From: Pseudomonadota bacterium
GTDB lineage: Bacteria > Pseudomonadota > Gammaproteobacteria > Burkholderiales > Burkholderiaceae_C
Direction of reading: 5' to 3'
Length of the DNA stretch: 46,123 nt
Assembly: GCA_023442945.1 (NCBI GenBank)
Contig: JAEZWW010000093.1
Location: forward strand, 1 to 46,123
Below, piece by piece: positions 34,746-42,546 of this stretch. The number at the start of each line of letters is the position of its first letter. Positions within the stretch are counted from its first letter, which is position 1. The notes under the pieces were generated by a model that saw nothing but the letters and a program-made list of their open reading frames with translations, did no database searches and was not told the DNA's origin. A program made the position numbers and the translations under genes.

Positions 34746-35072
34746 CTAAGGGCCCAGACAGAAATCCACATCGTGCTCACCCGCGCGCGAGGCCGACGCG
34801 ATGATCTCGCGCCAACTCTTGCCCGCACGCCGCAGATCGTCTGCGCTGGGTCCCACGGCGTTGCCGTAGCGCGCCAGCGTCTTGGCGGCGATGCGGGCCA
34901 CCACCGCTGGCGGCGTCGCCTCGCGGTAGCGCAGCTTGAGTGCGTTGCGCGCGTCCACCAGCCAGCGTGCGACGTCTTCTTCCGCCGCGCCGGCGGCCAG
35001 CCGCGCCACAGCGGCTTGCGCCAACTGGGCGACGTCGGCTTCGTAGCGGGCGCGAAGGTCGGGGCCGTTCAT
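34746..35072 (-). CDS. Small hypothetical protein (108 aa)
   Basis: A helical, charged protein (MNGPDLRARYEADVAQLAQA to EHDVDFCLGP) with no signal peptide or membrane segment. I do not recognise it. Its codon pattern fits a real gene and no better frame covers the stretch. No clear ribosome-binding site precedes the ATG. It is followed on the minus strand by the aldo/keto reductase after 85 bases. Confidence 0.5.
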   Translation of the reverse strand: MNGPDLRARYEADVAQLAQAAVARLAAGAAEEDVARWLVDARNALKLRYREATPPAVVARIAAKTLARYGNAVGPSADDLRRAGKSWREIIASASRAGEHDVDFCLGP

Positions 35073-35153
35073 GGTCGATCAGGCATTGTGCTGCGCGTTG
35101 CCCCGGCCACCCCGCGAACCCGACAGCACTGGGCGCGTGGCCAAAGCGCACAC

Positions 35154-35405
35154 CATCAGGCCGCGGCGGCGTTCGGCCGCGACCCCGCCTACTCCGTGGT
35201 GCCGCGCTGGGTGTTCGACGCCGCTGGGTTGTTTTCCCGCCCCGCGCGCGAGATCCGCGAGCTGCTGCCGTGCTATGCGCAGGACAAGCTGTTCGATTCG
35301 ACGCGCTTCCAGCAGCGCTTTCCCGACTTCGCCGTGACGCGCTGCACGCAAGGCCTGCAGGCGATTCACGAAGGGGTTCAGGAGTGTCCGTCCACAGCGG
35401 ATTGA
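35154..35405 (+). pseudogene. 3' remnant of an NAD-dependent epimerase/dehydratase-like gene
   Basis: The reading frame AAFGRDPAYSVVPRWVFDAA, then REIRELLPCYAQDKLFDSTR and FQQRFPDFAVTRCTQGLQAI resembles the C-terminus of extended short-chain dehydrogenases (xxPxWxxRAAG, VxDSSRFxRRF, EGLxA). No Rossmann start or upstream part exists; the region before it is occupied by another gene on the other strand. A dispersed repeat starts just after its stop. It is therefore a truncated relic. Confidence 0.55.
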
Positions 35406-35407
35406 CG

Positions 35408-35468
35408 CTATTGTTTTTCTAGCTGGTCGCGCAGGTGGTTGTAGGGCCAGAGGCCAATTTTTCTTGAA
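35408..35468 (+). repeat. Dispersed intergenic repeat, copy B
   Basis: CTATTGTTTTTCTAGCTGG, then TCGCGCAGGTGG and TTGTAGGGCCAGAGGCCAAT with a T-run. It begins 2 bases after the stop of the epimerase remnant and is very close to copy C at 45086. Confidence 0.8.
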
Positions 35469-35525
35469 TCTTCTTGCTGAAGCCGCCCCACGCGCACCGG
35501 CGCCGACCTACGCAGCGCGCGCCGC

Positions 35526-36323
35526 CTACGCCGCCTGCAAGCGCGCCCGGTAGCTGGCTGGGGTTTCACCAAAGCTGCGGCGGAACAGCCCGATGTAGGC
35601 GCTGACGCTGGCGTAGCCCAGGTCCAGCGCGATGGCCGTCACGCTGCGGCCTTCGGCCAGCCATTCGAGCGAACGCAGCAAGCGCAGGCGCTGGCGCCAG
35701 GTGCTGAAGTTGAAGCCGGTTTCGGTCACGAAGCGGCGGCTGAGCGTGCGCGTGCTGACCGCGCCCAGCGCCGCCCAGGCGTCGATATCGCGCGCGTCGG
35801 CCGGGTCGGCGATCAGCGCGCGGGCGATGCGCAACAGGCGCGCGTCCTGTGGCAGCGGCAGGCCGAACGCCTCCACCGGCAGGCCGCGGATTTCGTCCAG
35901 CACCACGGCGCACAGGTGCTGGTACGCCGCGCCGGGGCCCGCCATGGCTTCGGCGGTCTGACTGGCCAGGCGCAGCACGGCTTCGCGCAGCAGCGCCGAC
36001 ACGCGCAGCGTGCACGGCCGCGCGGGCAGGTCGGCGCACGCGGCTTCGGCGACGTAGGCGCTCCAGCCGTGGTACGGGCCGAAAGACCGCCCCGCATGCG
36101 TGTGGTGCGGCGGCAGCCAGACCGCGTGGATGGCCGGCACGATCCACACGCCGTCGTCCACTTCGACCGAGATCAGCCCTTTGATCGAGCCGAACAGCTG
36201 TCCGCGCGCGTGCCGGTGCGGCTCGGACGACAGCTCCTGGTCCAGCACGCGCGTGGCGGCGATCACGCTCGGGCCATCGGCCGAATCCATGAAGGCGCCC
36301 AGCACGTGCATCAGATCGGACAT
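35526..36323 (-). CDS. AraC-family transcriptional regulator
   Basis: A 265-residue regulator with an N-terminal cupin-like sensing domain (PHRHARGQLFGSIKG, VWLPPHHTHAG) and a C-terminal pair of helix-turn-helix motifs: GAVSTRTLSRRFVTETGFNF, then AIALDLGYASVSAYIGLFRR. It is divergent from the flavin-oxidase-like gene, 96 bases away, and probably controls it. The sensing-domain type often responds to small aromatic or redox-active compounds. Target inferred from position. Confidence 0.9.
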   Translation of the reverse strand: MSDLMHVLGAFMDSADGPSVIAATRVLDQELSSEPHRHARGQLFGSIKGLISVEVDDGVWIVPAIHAVWLPPHHTHAGRSFGPYHGWSAYVAEAACADLPARPCTLRVSALLREAVLRLASQTAEAMAGPGAAYQHLCAVVLDEIRGLPVEAFGLPLPQDARLLRIARALIADPADARDIDAWAALGAVSTRTLSRRFVTETGFNFSTWRQRLRLLRSLEWLAEGRSVTAIALDLGYASVSAYIGLFRRSFGETPASYRARLQAA

Positions 36324-36419
36324 GGCGGATTTGAGTGATTGGATGGCAGAAAAATTCTACAGCCGCCACAACCCAACGGCCTACGCTTGGCGCATCGCAC
36401 TTCAAAGCCTCTGTACGCC

Positions 36420-37082
36420 ATGTCCCCATCATCTTCAAACACCACGCCCGACATCCCGGCCGACACCTCGGTCAACCTCGACGCGCTGTACGCCCCGCCG
36501 ACCGCGCGCATCGTCCAAGGCGTGCTGCCCCGGCTGGCCGACTTCCACCGCGCCTACCTGGCGCAGGCCACCTTCTTCTGCCTGGCGACGGGCAACGCCG
36601 ACGGGTTGGACGCGTCGCCGCGCGGCGGCCCGCCCGGCTTCGTCCACGTGCTGGACGCGCAAACCCTGGCCTTTGCCGACTGGCCCGGCAACAACCGCAT
36701 CGCCTCGCTGCGCAACCTGCAGGCCGACAGCCGCATGGCGATGCTGTTCCTGTTCCCCGGGCTGGACACCTTCATGCGCGTCAATGGCCATGGCCGCGTG
36801 TCGACCGACGCCGAGCTGCTGCACGATCTGCGCGAAGGCGACAAGCGGCCCAAGACCGCGACCGTGGTGCGCATCGACGAGGTGCTGTACCACTGCGGCC
36901 GCGCTATCCACCGCGCCGGCCTTTGGCGCAGCGAAAACCACCTGGCGCCGGGCGCCGTGCCCTCCATCGGCAGCATTCTGGCCGCGACGGCGCAGCAGCG
37001 TAGCGAAGCCGCGTACACGCCCGACGACGTGGCACAGGCCAATGCACGCTACGCCGAAGGCATGCGCAGCAATCTGTACTGA
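36420..37082 (+). CDS. Pyridoxamine 5'-phosphate oxidase-like flavoprotein
   Basis: A 220-residue split-barrel flavin-binding protein. FFCLATGNADGLDASPRGG, FADWPGNNRIASLRNLQAD and the C-terminal KTATVVRIDEVLYHCGRAI match FMN-dependent PPOX-type oxidoreductases. The ATG at 36420 (MSPSSSNTTPD) gives normal length; an in-frame ATG at 36339 would add 27 unrelated residues. The divergent AraC gene suggests inducible expression. Substrate unknown. Confidence 0.87.
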   Translation: MSPSSSNTTPDIPADTSVNLDALYAPPTARIVQGVLPRLADFHRAYLAQATFFCLATGNADGLDASPRGGPPGFVHVLDAQTLAFADWPGNNRIASLRNLQADSRMAMLFLFPGLDTFMRVNGHGRVSTDAELLHDLREGDKRPKTATVVRIDEVLYHCGRAIHRAGLWRSENHLAPGAVPSIGSILAATAQQRSEAAYTPDDVAQANARYAEGMRSNLY

Positions 37083-37103
37083 CGGGCGCAACGTGCCGCC
37101 CGT

Positions 37104-37164
37104 TTGCTATCTTTACAGAAGCTGCTCGCACAATCTGCTGTAGGGCCAGCGGCCGATTCGGCAT
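37104..37164 (+). repeat. Dispersed intergenic repeat, copy D
   Basis: TATCTTTACAGAAGCTGCTC, then GCACAATCTGCTGTAGGGCC and AGCGGCCGATT. It is more diverged than copies B and C and begins 21 bases after the flavoprotein stop. The pmd terminator follows immediately. Confidence 0.7.
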
Positions 37165-37197
37165 AAAAAAGGCGCGCAACCCATCGGCCTGCGCGCC
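37165..37197 (-). terminator. Intrinsic terminator of the pmd operon
   Basis: On the minus strand GGCGCGCA-N11-TGCGCGCC forms a perfect 8-bp stem followed by TTTTTT, 30 bases after the pmdC stop. It marks the end of the operon. Confidence 0.85.
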
Positions 37198-37226
37198 TCG
37201 CTTGTCGCCCCCGCACGGGACCCGCA

Positions 37227-38186
37227 TCAAGCGGCGTTCAGCTGCTTTTCCAGCTTTTCCAGCACCTGGTAGCAGGGCAGGACCTGGGCCACGCTGGCGT
37301 TGGGCTCGCGGCCTTCGCGGATGGCGGCGAAGAACTCGCGGTCTTGCAGCTCGATGCCGTTCATCGACACGTCGACCTGGCTCACGTCGATCTGCTCGTC
37401 CTTGCCGGTAAACAGGTCGTCGTAGCGCGCCAGGTAGGTGCCGGTGTCGCCGATGTAGCGGAAGAAGGTGCCCAGCGGCCCGTCGTTGTTGAAGCTCAGG
37501 CTGAGCGTGCAGATCGCGCCGTTGGCCGCCTTCAGCTGGATGCTCATGTCCATCGCAATGCCCAGGTCCTTGTGGATCGGGCCCTGGATGGCGTTGGCCT
37601 GCACGATCGGGCTGCCGGCCTGGTAGGCGAACAGGTCCACCGTGTGCGCGGCGTGGTGCCACAGCAGGTGGTCGGTCCAGCTGCGCGCCTGGCCCAACGC
37701 GTTCATGTTGGTGCGGCGGAAGAAGTAGGTCTGCACGTCCATCTGCTGGATGTGGAACTCGCCCGCGGCGATCTTGTGGTGCACCCACTGGTGGCTGGGG
37801 TTGAAGCGGCGCGTATGGCCGCACATGGCGACCAGGCCGGTCTGCTTGGCCAGGTCGACCACGGCTTGCGCGTCTTTCAGCGAATCGGCCAGCGGGATCT
37901 CGACCTGCACATGCTTCCCGGCCTTCAGCGCCTGGAGGCTTTGCGCGGCGTGCATCTGCGTGGGCGTGCACAGGATGACGGCGTCCACTTCGGGCAGCGC
38001 CAGGCTGTCGGCCAGGTCGGTCGTGACATGCGGGATGCCGTACTTGGTGGCCACTTCCTGGGTCTTGTCCAGCTCGCGCCCGACCACCGACACCACTTCG
38101 ACGCCGTCGATGTTTTGGATGCCGTCCAGGTGCTTGATGCCAAAGGCGCCGGCGCCGGCCAGCGCGACCTTGATGGGTTTGCTCAT
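37227..38186 (-). CDS. pmdC: 4-carboxy-2-hydroxymuconate-6-semialdehyde dehydrogenase
   Basis: A 319-residue Gfo/Idh/MocA-type dehydrogenase, like LigC. The N-terminal Rossmann motif VALAGAGAFGIKHLDGI is followed by CTPTQMHAAQ, KAGKHVQVEIPLA and the substrate-domain segment SWTDHLLWHHAAHTVDLF. It oxidises the protocatechuate ring-cleavage product to 2-pyrone-4,6-dicarboxylate with NADP. Last gene of the operon, directly before the terminator. Between it and pmdAB lies a hairpin-forming repeat fragment. Neighbours make the assignment strong. Confidence 0.95.
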   Translation of the reverse strand: MSKPIKVALAGAGAFGIKHLDGIQNIDGVEVVSVVGRELDKTQEVATKYGIPHVTTDLADSLALPEVDAVILCTPTQMHAAQSLQALKAGKHVQVEIPLADSLKDAQAVVDLAKQTGLVAMCGHTRRFNPSHQWVHHKIAAGEFHIQQMDVQTYFFRRTNMNALGQARSWTDHLLWHHAAHTVDLFAYQAGSPIVQANAIQGPIHKDLGIAMDMSIQLKAANGAICTLSLSFNNDGPLGTFFRYIGDTGTYLARYDDLFTGKDEQIDVSQVDVSMNGIELQDREFFAAIREGREPNASVAQVLPCYQVLEKLEKQLNAA

Positions 38187-38204
38187 GGTATTGACTGCTC
38201 CTGT

Positions 38205-38250
38205 TTGAGTAGCTGTCTGCGCAGATTCAGCGCAGACTACAGCGTGTTTT
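38205..38250 (+). repeat. Dispersed-repeat relative with a perfect hairpin between pmdAB and pmdC
   Basis: TTTGAGTAGCTGTCTGCGCA resembles the start of the repeat family, but the rest has become an inverted repeat: GTCTGCGC-AGATTCA-GCGCAGAC, 8-bp perfect arms at 38215-38237. It reaches the pmdAB stop codon. There is no T-run, so it may protect or process the mRNA rather than terminate it. Confidence 0.55.
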
Positions 38251-39604
38251 CAAGGATAAGGTGACCGACGGCGGTGTTCGACGCCGGTACGTGGAAGAAG
38301 CGGTGCACCAGCTTGGGCGCCTTGCCGCCGGCCACGTCGGCCATGGCGCCGCGGGCGATCAGCCACATCACCAACTCTATGCCCTCGCTGCCCGCTTCGC
38401 GCACGTATTCGATGTGCGGCACCTTGGCCAGCTCGGCCGGCTCGGCGATCAGGCGGTCCAGGAAGCGGTTGTCCCAGTCCTTGTTGATCAGGCCGGCGCG
38501 CGGGCCCTGCAGCTGGTGGCTCATGCCGCCCGTGCCCCAGATCTGCACGTTCAGCGGCTGGTCGTAGCTTTCAATGGCGCGGCGGATCGCCTGCCCCAGC
38601 GCGAAGCAGCGCTGGCCCGAGGGCACCGGGTACTGCACCACGTTGACGTGGAAGGGGATGACCTGCACCGGCCACTCGGCGGGGCTGCCGAACATCAGGT
38701 TCATCGGCACCGTCAGGCCGTGGTCGACCTTCAGGTCGTTGACGATGGTCAGGTCAAAGTCCTGCTGGATGACCGCCTGCGCGATGTGGCTGGCCAGCTC
38801 CGGGTGGCCGATGACCTTGGGCACCGGGCGCGGGCCGTAGCCTTCATCGGCCGGCTCAAACTCGGCGGCCGTGCCGATGGCAAAGGTGGGGATCACGCCC
38901 AGGTCGAAGCTGGTGGCGTGGTCGTTGTAGACCAGGAAGACGACATCCGGGCGGTGGTCTTTCATCCACTGTTTGGTCGGCTCGAAGCCTTTGAACAGCG
39001 GCTGCCAGTACGGCTCTTCGGTCTTGCCCAGGTCGATCGCCGCACCGATCGCCGGCACGTGCGACGAGTACACCGAGGCGCTGATGCGCGCATGGTCTTT
39101 TGCTGCAATTTTAGGAGCTGCTTGCACAGCTTCCACCTGGGCTGCAAGCGCATCTTGCGCCTGCTCTTCCTGCCAGGCCTTCCACGCAGCGGTCTGGCTG
39201 GCGGGGCCCTGGGCGTCACCGCCCTCGCCCACCACGCGGTTGCCTTCGGCGCTGCGGCCGCCGCCGATCATCATGTCGCGGTAAGCCTGCTCGCTCATGC
39301 CGGTCATGCTGCCGGCCATCTGCTGGAAGGACAGACCGTCCGTCGCACCCAGCTTGGCCAGGAAGTAGATGTTGCCGCCGGTGCGCATGGCCCAGTTCAG
39401 GTCGCGCGCGCGCACGGCGGCTTTCTGCTCTTCGGTCATCGGCCATTCGGCCAGGTAAGCGTCTTCGTCGGCCTTGAAGCGCGCGCGGTTCTCGGCCTTC
39501 ATCAGGCTCATGCAGAACTGGTTGAGCCAGTAGCCTTTGCGCGATTGGTCGGCGTCAAAAATGGTCGTGCCGGGCACGTCCAGATAGGGTTTGTCGAGTG
39601 CCAT
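38237..39604 (-). CDS. pmdAB: Fused protocatechuate 4,5-dioxygenase, alpha and beta subunits in one chain
   Basis: A 455-residue protein. Residues about 1-120 match the small LigA/PmdA subunit (RKGYWLNQFCMSLMKAENR, AGSMTGMSEQAYRDMMIGGG). Residues about 172-455 match the catalytic LigB/PmdB subunit: SSHVPAIGAA and VYNDHATSFD with the iron-binding histidines, GGMSHQLQGPRAGLINKDWD with the likely catalytic His, and GSEGIELVMW with the iron-binding Glu. It opens protocatechuate between C4 and C5. In Sphingobium and Comamonas these are separate genes. The order here is alpha then beta, opposite to fused gallate dioxygenases such as DesB. The linker contains a dispersed-repeat fragment. Confidence 0.93.
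   Translation of the reverse strand: MALDKPYLDVPGTTIFDADQSRKGYWLNQFCMSLMKAENRARFKADEDAYLAEWPMTEEQKAAVRARDLNWAMRTGGNIYFLAKLGATDGLSFQQMAGSMTGMSEQAYRDMMIGGGRSAEGNRVVGEGGDAQGPASQTAAWKAWQEEQAQDALAAQVEAVQAAPKIAAKDHARISASVYSSHVPAIGAAIDLGKTEEPYWQPLFKGFEPTKQWMKDHRPDVVFLVYNDHATSFDLGVIPTFAIGTAAEFEPADEGYGPRPVPKVIGHPELASHIAQAVIQQDFDLTIVNDLKVDHGLTVPMNLMFGSPAEWPVQVIPFHVNVVQYPVPSGQRCFALGQAIRRAIESYDQPLNVQIWGTGGMSHQLQGPRAGLINKDWDNRFLDRLIAEPAELAKVPHIEYVREAGSEGIELVMWLIARGAMADVAGGKAPKLVHRFFHVPASNTAVGHLILENTL
39107..39130 (+). repeat. Dispersed-repeat fragment in the pmdAB linker
   Basis: The plus strand reads AATTTTAGGAGCTGCTTGCA then CAGC, resembling the repeat start seen at 41365 and 10533. It encodes AVQAAPKIA of the linker, right where the alpha-subunit part ends and the beta-subunit part begins. 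Confidence 0.5.
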
Positions 39605-39629
39605 CAGATGGTCTCCATTAAATGGGGCA

Positions 39630-39708
39630 ATTCGCCGCCGGGCCGCCCCAAGGCGAATTGGGCCCCCATGGGGGGCAGCGACCCGCGAAGCGGCGGAGCG
39701 TGGGGGTC
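39630..39708. repeat. GC-rich palindromic repeat between pmdD and pmdAB
   Basis: AATTCGCCGCCGGGCCGCC, then CAAGGCGAATT, GGGCCCCCATGGGGGGCAGC and CGGAGCGTGGGGGTCA form interlocking inverted repeats. On the minus strand the element starts at the pmdD stop codon (TGACCCCCACG). Elements of this form are common between Comamonadaceae genes, from memory. Confidence 0.55.
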
Positions 39709-40639
39709 ATTTTTCTTCAGGCCAGTACAGGCGCATGGGGTTATCGACCAGCAGCTTGCGCTGCAACTCCGGCGTGGTCGCAATGTGCGGGATAAAGTCC
39801 ACCAGCAGGCCGTCGTCCGGCATGTGGTCCTTCAGGTTGGGGTGCGGCCAGTCGGTGCCCCACAGCACGCGGTCGGGGAAAGTCTCGACGATGCGGCGTG
39901 CAAACGGCACCACGTCGCGGTAGGCGTTCTGCTCGCCATCCAGCGCCTTGGGGCCGGTGACGGACAGGCGCTCGGGGCAGCTGACCTTGCTCCAGACGTT
40001 CGGGTGTTCACGCATGAACTTGACGAACAGCTCGAACTCCGGGCCGTCCACCGGCTGCGTGACGTCGGGGCGGCCCATGTGGTCGACCACGATGGTGGTC
40101 GGCAGCGCGGTGAAGAAGTCCCACAGCTCGGGCAGGTCCACCGCTTCAAAGTAGATGACGACGTGCCAGCCCAGCGTGGCGATGCGCTCGGCGATCTCCA
40201 GCAGCTCCTCGCGCGGGGTGAAGTCGACCAGGCGCTTGACGAAGTTGAAGCGCACGCCGCGCACGCCGGCGTCGTGCAGGGCTTGCAGCTCGCTGTCGGT
40301 GACGGTGCGTTTGACGGTGGCGACGCCACGCGCGCGGCCAGCGCTGGACAGGCAGGCATCGACCATGGCGCGGTTGTCGGCGCCGTGGCAGGTGGCCTGC
40401 ACGATCACGTTGCGGGCAAAGCCCAGGTGGTCGCGCAGGGCGAACAGCTGCGCCTTGCTGGCGTCGCAGGGCGTGTACTTGCGCTCGGGCGCGTAGGGGA
40501 ATTCGGCGCCGGGGCCGAAGACGTGGCAATGCGCGTCCACGCTGCCGGGCGGCAGTTGGAATTTGGGCTTGCTCGGGCCTTCGTACCAGTCGAGCCAGCC
40601 GGCGGTCTTGGTGAAATCGCCCGTGGTGGGTTTGCTCAT
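39707..40639 (-). CDS. pmdD: 2-pyrone-4,6-dicarboxylate hydrolase
   Basis: A 310-residue amidohydrolase-superfamily enzyme like LigI. VDAHCHVFGPGAEFPYAPER, QATCHGADNRAMVDACL, VVDHMGRPD and LWGTDWPHPN are typical. It opens the lactone ring of 2-pyrone-4,6-dicarboxylate to 4-oxalomesaconate without needing a metal in characterised members. It is followed by pmdAB after about 100 bases that hold a repeat. The stop codon lies at the repeat edge. Confidence 0.95.
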   Translation of the reverse strand: MSKPTTGDFTKTAGWLDWYEGPSKPKFQLPPGSVDAHCHVFGPGAEFPYAPERKYTPCDASKAQLFALRDHLGFARNVIVQATCHGADNRAMVDACLSSAGRARGVATVKRTVTDSELQALHDAGVRGVRFNFVKRLVDFTPREELLEIAERIATLGWHVVIYFEAVDLPELWDFFTALPTTIVVDHMGRPDVTQPVDGPEFELFVKFMREHPNVWSKVSCPERLSVTGPKALDGEQNAYRDVVPFARRIVETFPDRVLWGTDWPHPNLKDHMPDDGLLVDFIPHIATTPELQRKLLVDNPMRLYWPEEK

Positions 40640-40654
40640 GGCGCGGCTCCTTGT

Positions 40655-41341
40655 TCAGTCGATGTACTTCAGCCCGGCTTTGGCCAGACCTTCACGCATC
40701 TTGTAGTAGTCCAGGCCCAGCGTGCCGGACGCGAATTCGGCGCGCTTGGCGCCTTCGTTGGCCTCGCGCGCGGCGGCGGCTTCCAGCGTCTTGGCGGCCA
40801 GCGCGCGCGGCACGCAGACCACGCCGTCGTCGTCGGCCACGATGACGTCGCCTGGGTGCACGATCTGCCCGGCGCAGACCACCGGGATGTTGACCGAGCC
40901 CAGCGTCGCCTTGATCGTGCCCTTGGCGCTGATGGCCTTGCTCCATACCGGGAAGTGGATCTCGTCGGCCAGCATGCGCACGTCGCGCACACCCGCGTCG
41001 ATGACCAGCCCGCGCGCGCCGCGCGCCTTGAAGCTGGTGGCCAGCAGGTCGCCAAAGTAGCCGTCGGTGCAGTCGGCGGTGACACCGGCCACAACGATGT
41101 CGCCGGGGCGGATCTGCTCGGCCACGACGTGCATCATCCAGTTGTCACCCGGCTGCAGGAGCACGGTGACGGCGGTGCCGCTGACTTTTTGGCCCGATTG
41201 GATCGGCCGCATGTAGGGTTTGAGCAAGCCGACGCGGCCCATGGCTTCGTGCACGGTGGCGCTGCCAAATTCGGCCAGCGCGTCGGCGGTCTTCGCGTCG
41301 GTGCGCTCGATGTTGCGGTAAACGACACCCAGTTCGTACAT
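40655..41341 (-). CDS. pmdF: 4-carboxy-4-hydroxy-2-oxoadipate aldolase / oxaloacetate decarboxylase
   Basis: A 228-residue RraA-fold class II pyruvate aldolase like LigK. GDIVVAGVTADCTDGYFGD, GARGLVIDAGVRD with the substrate-binding Arg and metal-associated Asp, and VIVADDDGVVCVP match the family. It splits 4-carboxy-4-hydroxy-2-oxoadipate into pyruvate and oxaloacetate, the last step of the pathway. It precedes pmdD by 15 bases. Confidence 0.95.
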   Translation of the reverse strand: MYELGVVYRNIERTDAKTADALAEFGSATVHEAMGRVGLLKPYMRPIQSGQKVSGTAVTVLLQPGDNWMMHVVAEQIRPGDIVVAGVTADCTDGYFGDLLATSFKARGARGLVIDAGVRDVRMLADEIHFPVWSKAISAKGTIKATLGSVNIPVVCAGQIVHPGDVIVADDDGVVCVPRALAAKTLEAAAAREANEGAKRAEFASGTLGLDYYKMREGLAKAGLKYID

Positions 41342-41358
41342 GTTCTAGTCTCCAATAT

Positions 41359-41422
41359 GCTTCAAAAACAGGAGCTGGCCGCGCAGGTGGTTGTAGGGCT
41401 GCAGGCCAATTTCATTTGAAGT
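41359..41422 (+). repeat. Dispersed intergenic repeat, copy E
   Basis: TTCAAAAACAGGAGCTGGCC, then GCGCAGGTGGTTGTAGGGCT and GCAGGCCAATTTC. It lies between pmdE and pmdF inside the operon and matches the fragment within addA at 10533-10575. Confidence 0.75.
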
Positions 41423-41459
41423 TCAGGCCTAAGCCCCATCCCCAGCCTGCGCAATGCGC

Positions 41460-42488
41460 TTACAGGCCCTTGGCCTTCAGCGCCGCGTCCAGGCGCGGGT
41501 AGACGCGGCGCGCGTTGCCTTCGTAAACCTTGTAGCGCGCTTCGTCGCTCAGGTTCGCCGTGGCCTGCACGTAGCGCTTGGTGTCGTCGTAGTAGTGGCC
41601 GGTTTCCGGGTCGATGCCGCGCACGGCGCCGATCATCTCGCTGGCAAACAAGATGTTGTCGACCGGGATCACCTTGGTCAGCAGGTCGATGCCCGGCTGG
41701 TGGTAGACGCAGGTGTCAAAGAAGATGTTGTGCAGCAGGTGGTCTTGCAGCAAGGGCTTTTTCATCTCCTGCGCCAGGCCACGGAAACGGCCCCAGTGGT
41801 AGGGCACCGCGCCGCCGCCGTGCGGGATGACGAACTTCAGCGTCGGAAAGTCCTTGAACAAGTCGCCCTGCAGGCACTGCATGAAGGCCGTGGTGTCGGC
41901 GTTCAGGTAGTGCGCGCCGGTGGTGTGGAAGCAGGCGTTGCAGCTGGTGCTGACGTGGACCATGGCGGGGATGTCGTACTCCACCATCTTCTCGTAGATG
42001 GGGTACCAGATGCGGTCGGTGAGCGGCGGGCTGGTCCAGTGGCCGCCGGACGGATCGGGGTTGAGGTTGATGCCCACGTTGCCGTACTGCTCAACGCACT
42101 TCACGAGTTCGGGGATGCAGGTGGCCGGATCGACGCCGGGGCTCTGCGGCAGCATCGCCGCCGGCACGAAATGGTCGGGGAACAGCTGGCTGACGCGGTA
42201 GCACAGCTCGTTGCAGATCGCGGCCCAGGTGCTGCTGACGTTGAAGTCGCCGATGTGGTGCGCCATGAAGCTGGCGCGCGGGCTGAAGATGGTCAGGTCC
42301 GAGCCGCGCTCCTTCATCAGCTTGAGCTGGTTGGTCTCGATCGATTCGCGCAGCTCGTCGTCGCTGATCTTCAGGTCGGCGACTTTCGGCATGGCGGCCG
42401 GGTCCTTGATGCCGGCGATCTGCTGGTTGCGCCAGTTTTCCAGCGCCTTGGGCGCAGTGGTGTAGTGGCCGTGGCAATCGATGATCAT
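41460..42488 (-). CDS. pmdE: 4-oxalomesaconate hydratase
   Basis: A 342-residue amidohydrolase-like enzyme like LigJ. It begins MIIDCHGHYTTAPKALENWR, with HGH metal ligands, and continues with FSPRASFMAHHIGD, VIPHGGGAVPYHWGRF and NIFFDTCVYHQPG. It hydrates the tautomerised oxalomesaconate to 4-carboxy-4-hydroxy-2-oxoadipate. The ATG at 42488 has GGAG upstream and gives the family length; a longer frame does not. It is the second gene of the operon. Confidence 0.95.
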   Translation of the reverse strand: MIIDCHGHYTTAPKALENWRNQQIAGIKDPAAMPKVADLKISDDELRESIETNQLKLMKERGSDLTIFSPRASFMAHHIGDFNVSSTWAAICNELCYRVSQLFPDHFVPAAMLPQSPGVDPATCIPELVKCVEQYGNVGINLNPDPSGGHWTSPPLTDRIWYPIYEKMVEYDIPAMVHVSTSCNACFHTTGAHYLNADTTAFMQCLQGDLFKDFPTLKFVIPHGGGAVPYHWGRFRGLAQEMKKPLLQDHLLHNIFFDTCVYHQPGIDLLTKVIPVDNILFASEMIGAVRGIDPETGHYYDDTKRYVQATANLSDEARYKVYEGNARRVYPRLDAALKAKGL

Positions 42489-42546
42489 CGTGTCTCCTAC
42501 AGGATGCTGGGGTAAGAAGGGGGCGGTGGCGCGCACCGCGCGCGCG

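Noticed and set aside
38261..41419. A 1052-codon open frame on the plus strand across the pmd genes
   Set aside because: It is antisense to well-supported enzymes and its translation is rich in His, Gln, Arg and Val, as expected from the shadow of high-GC codons.
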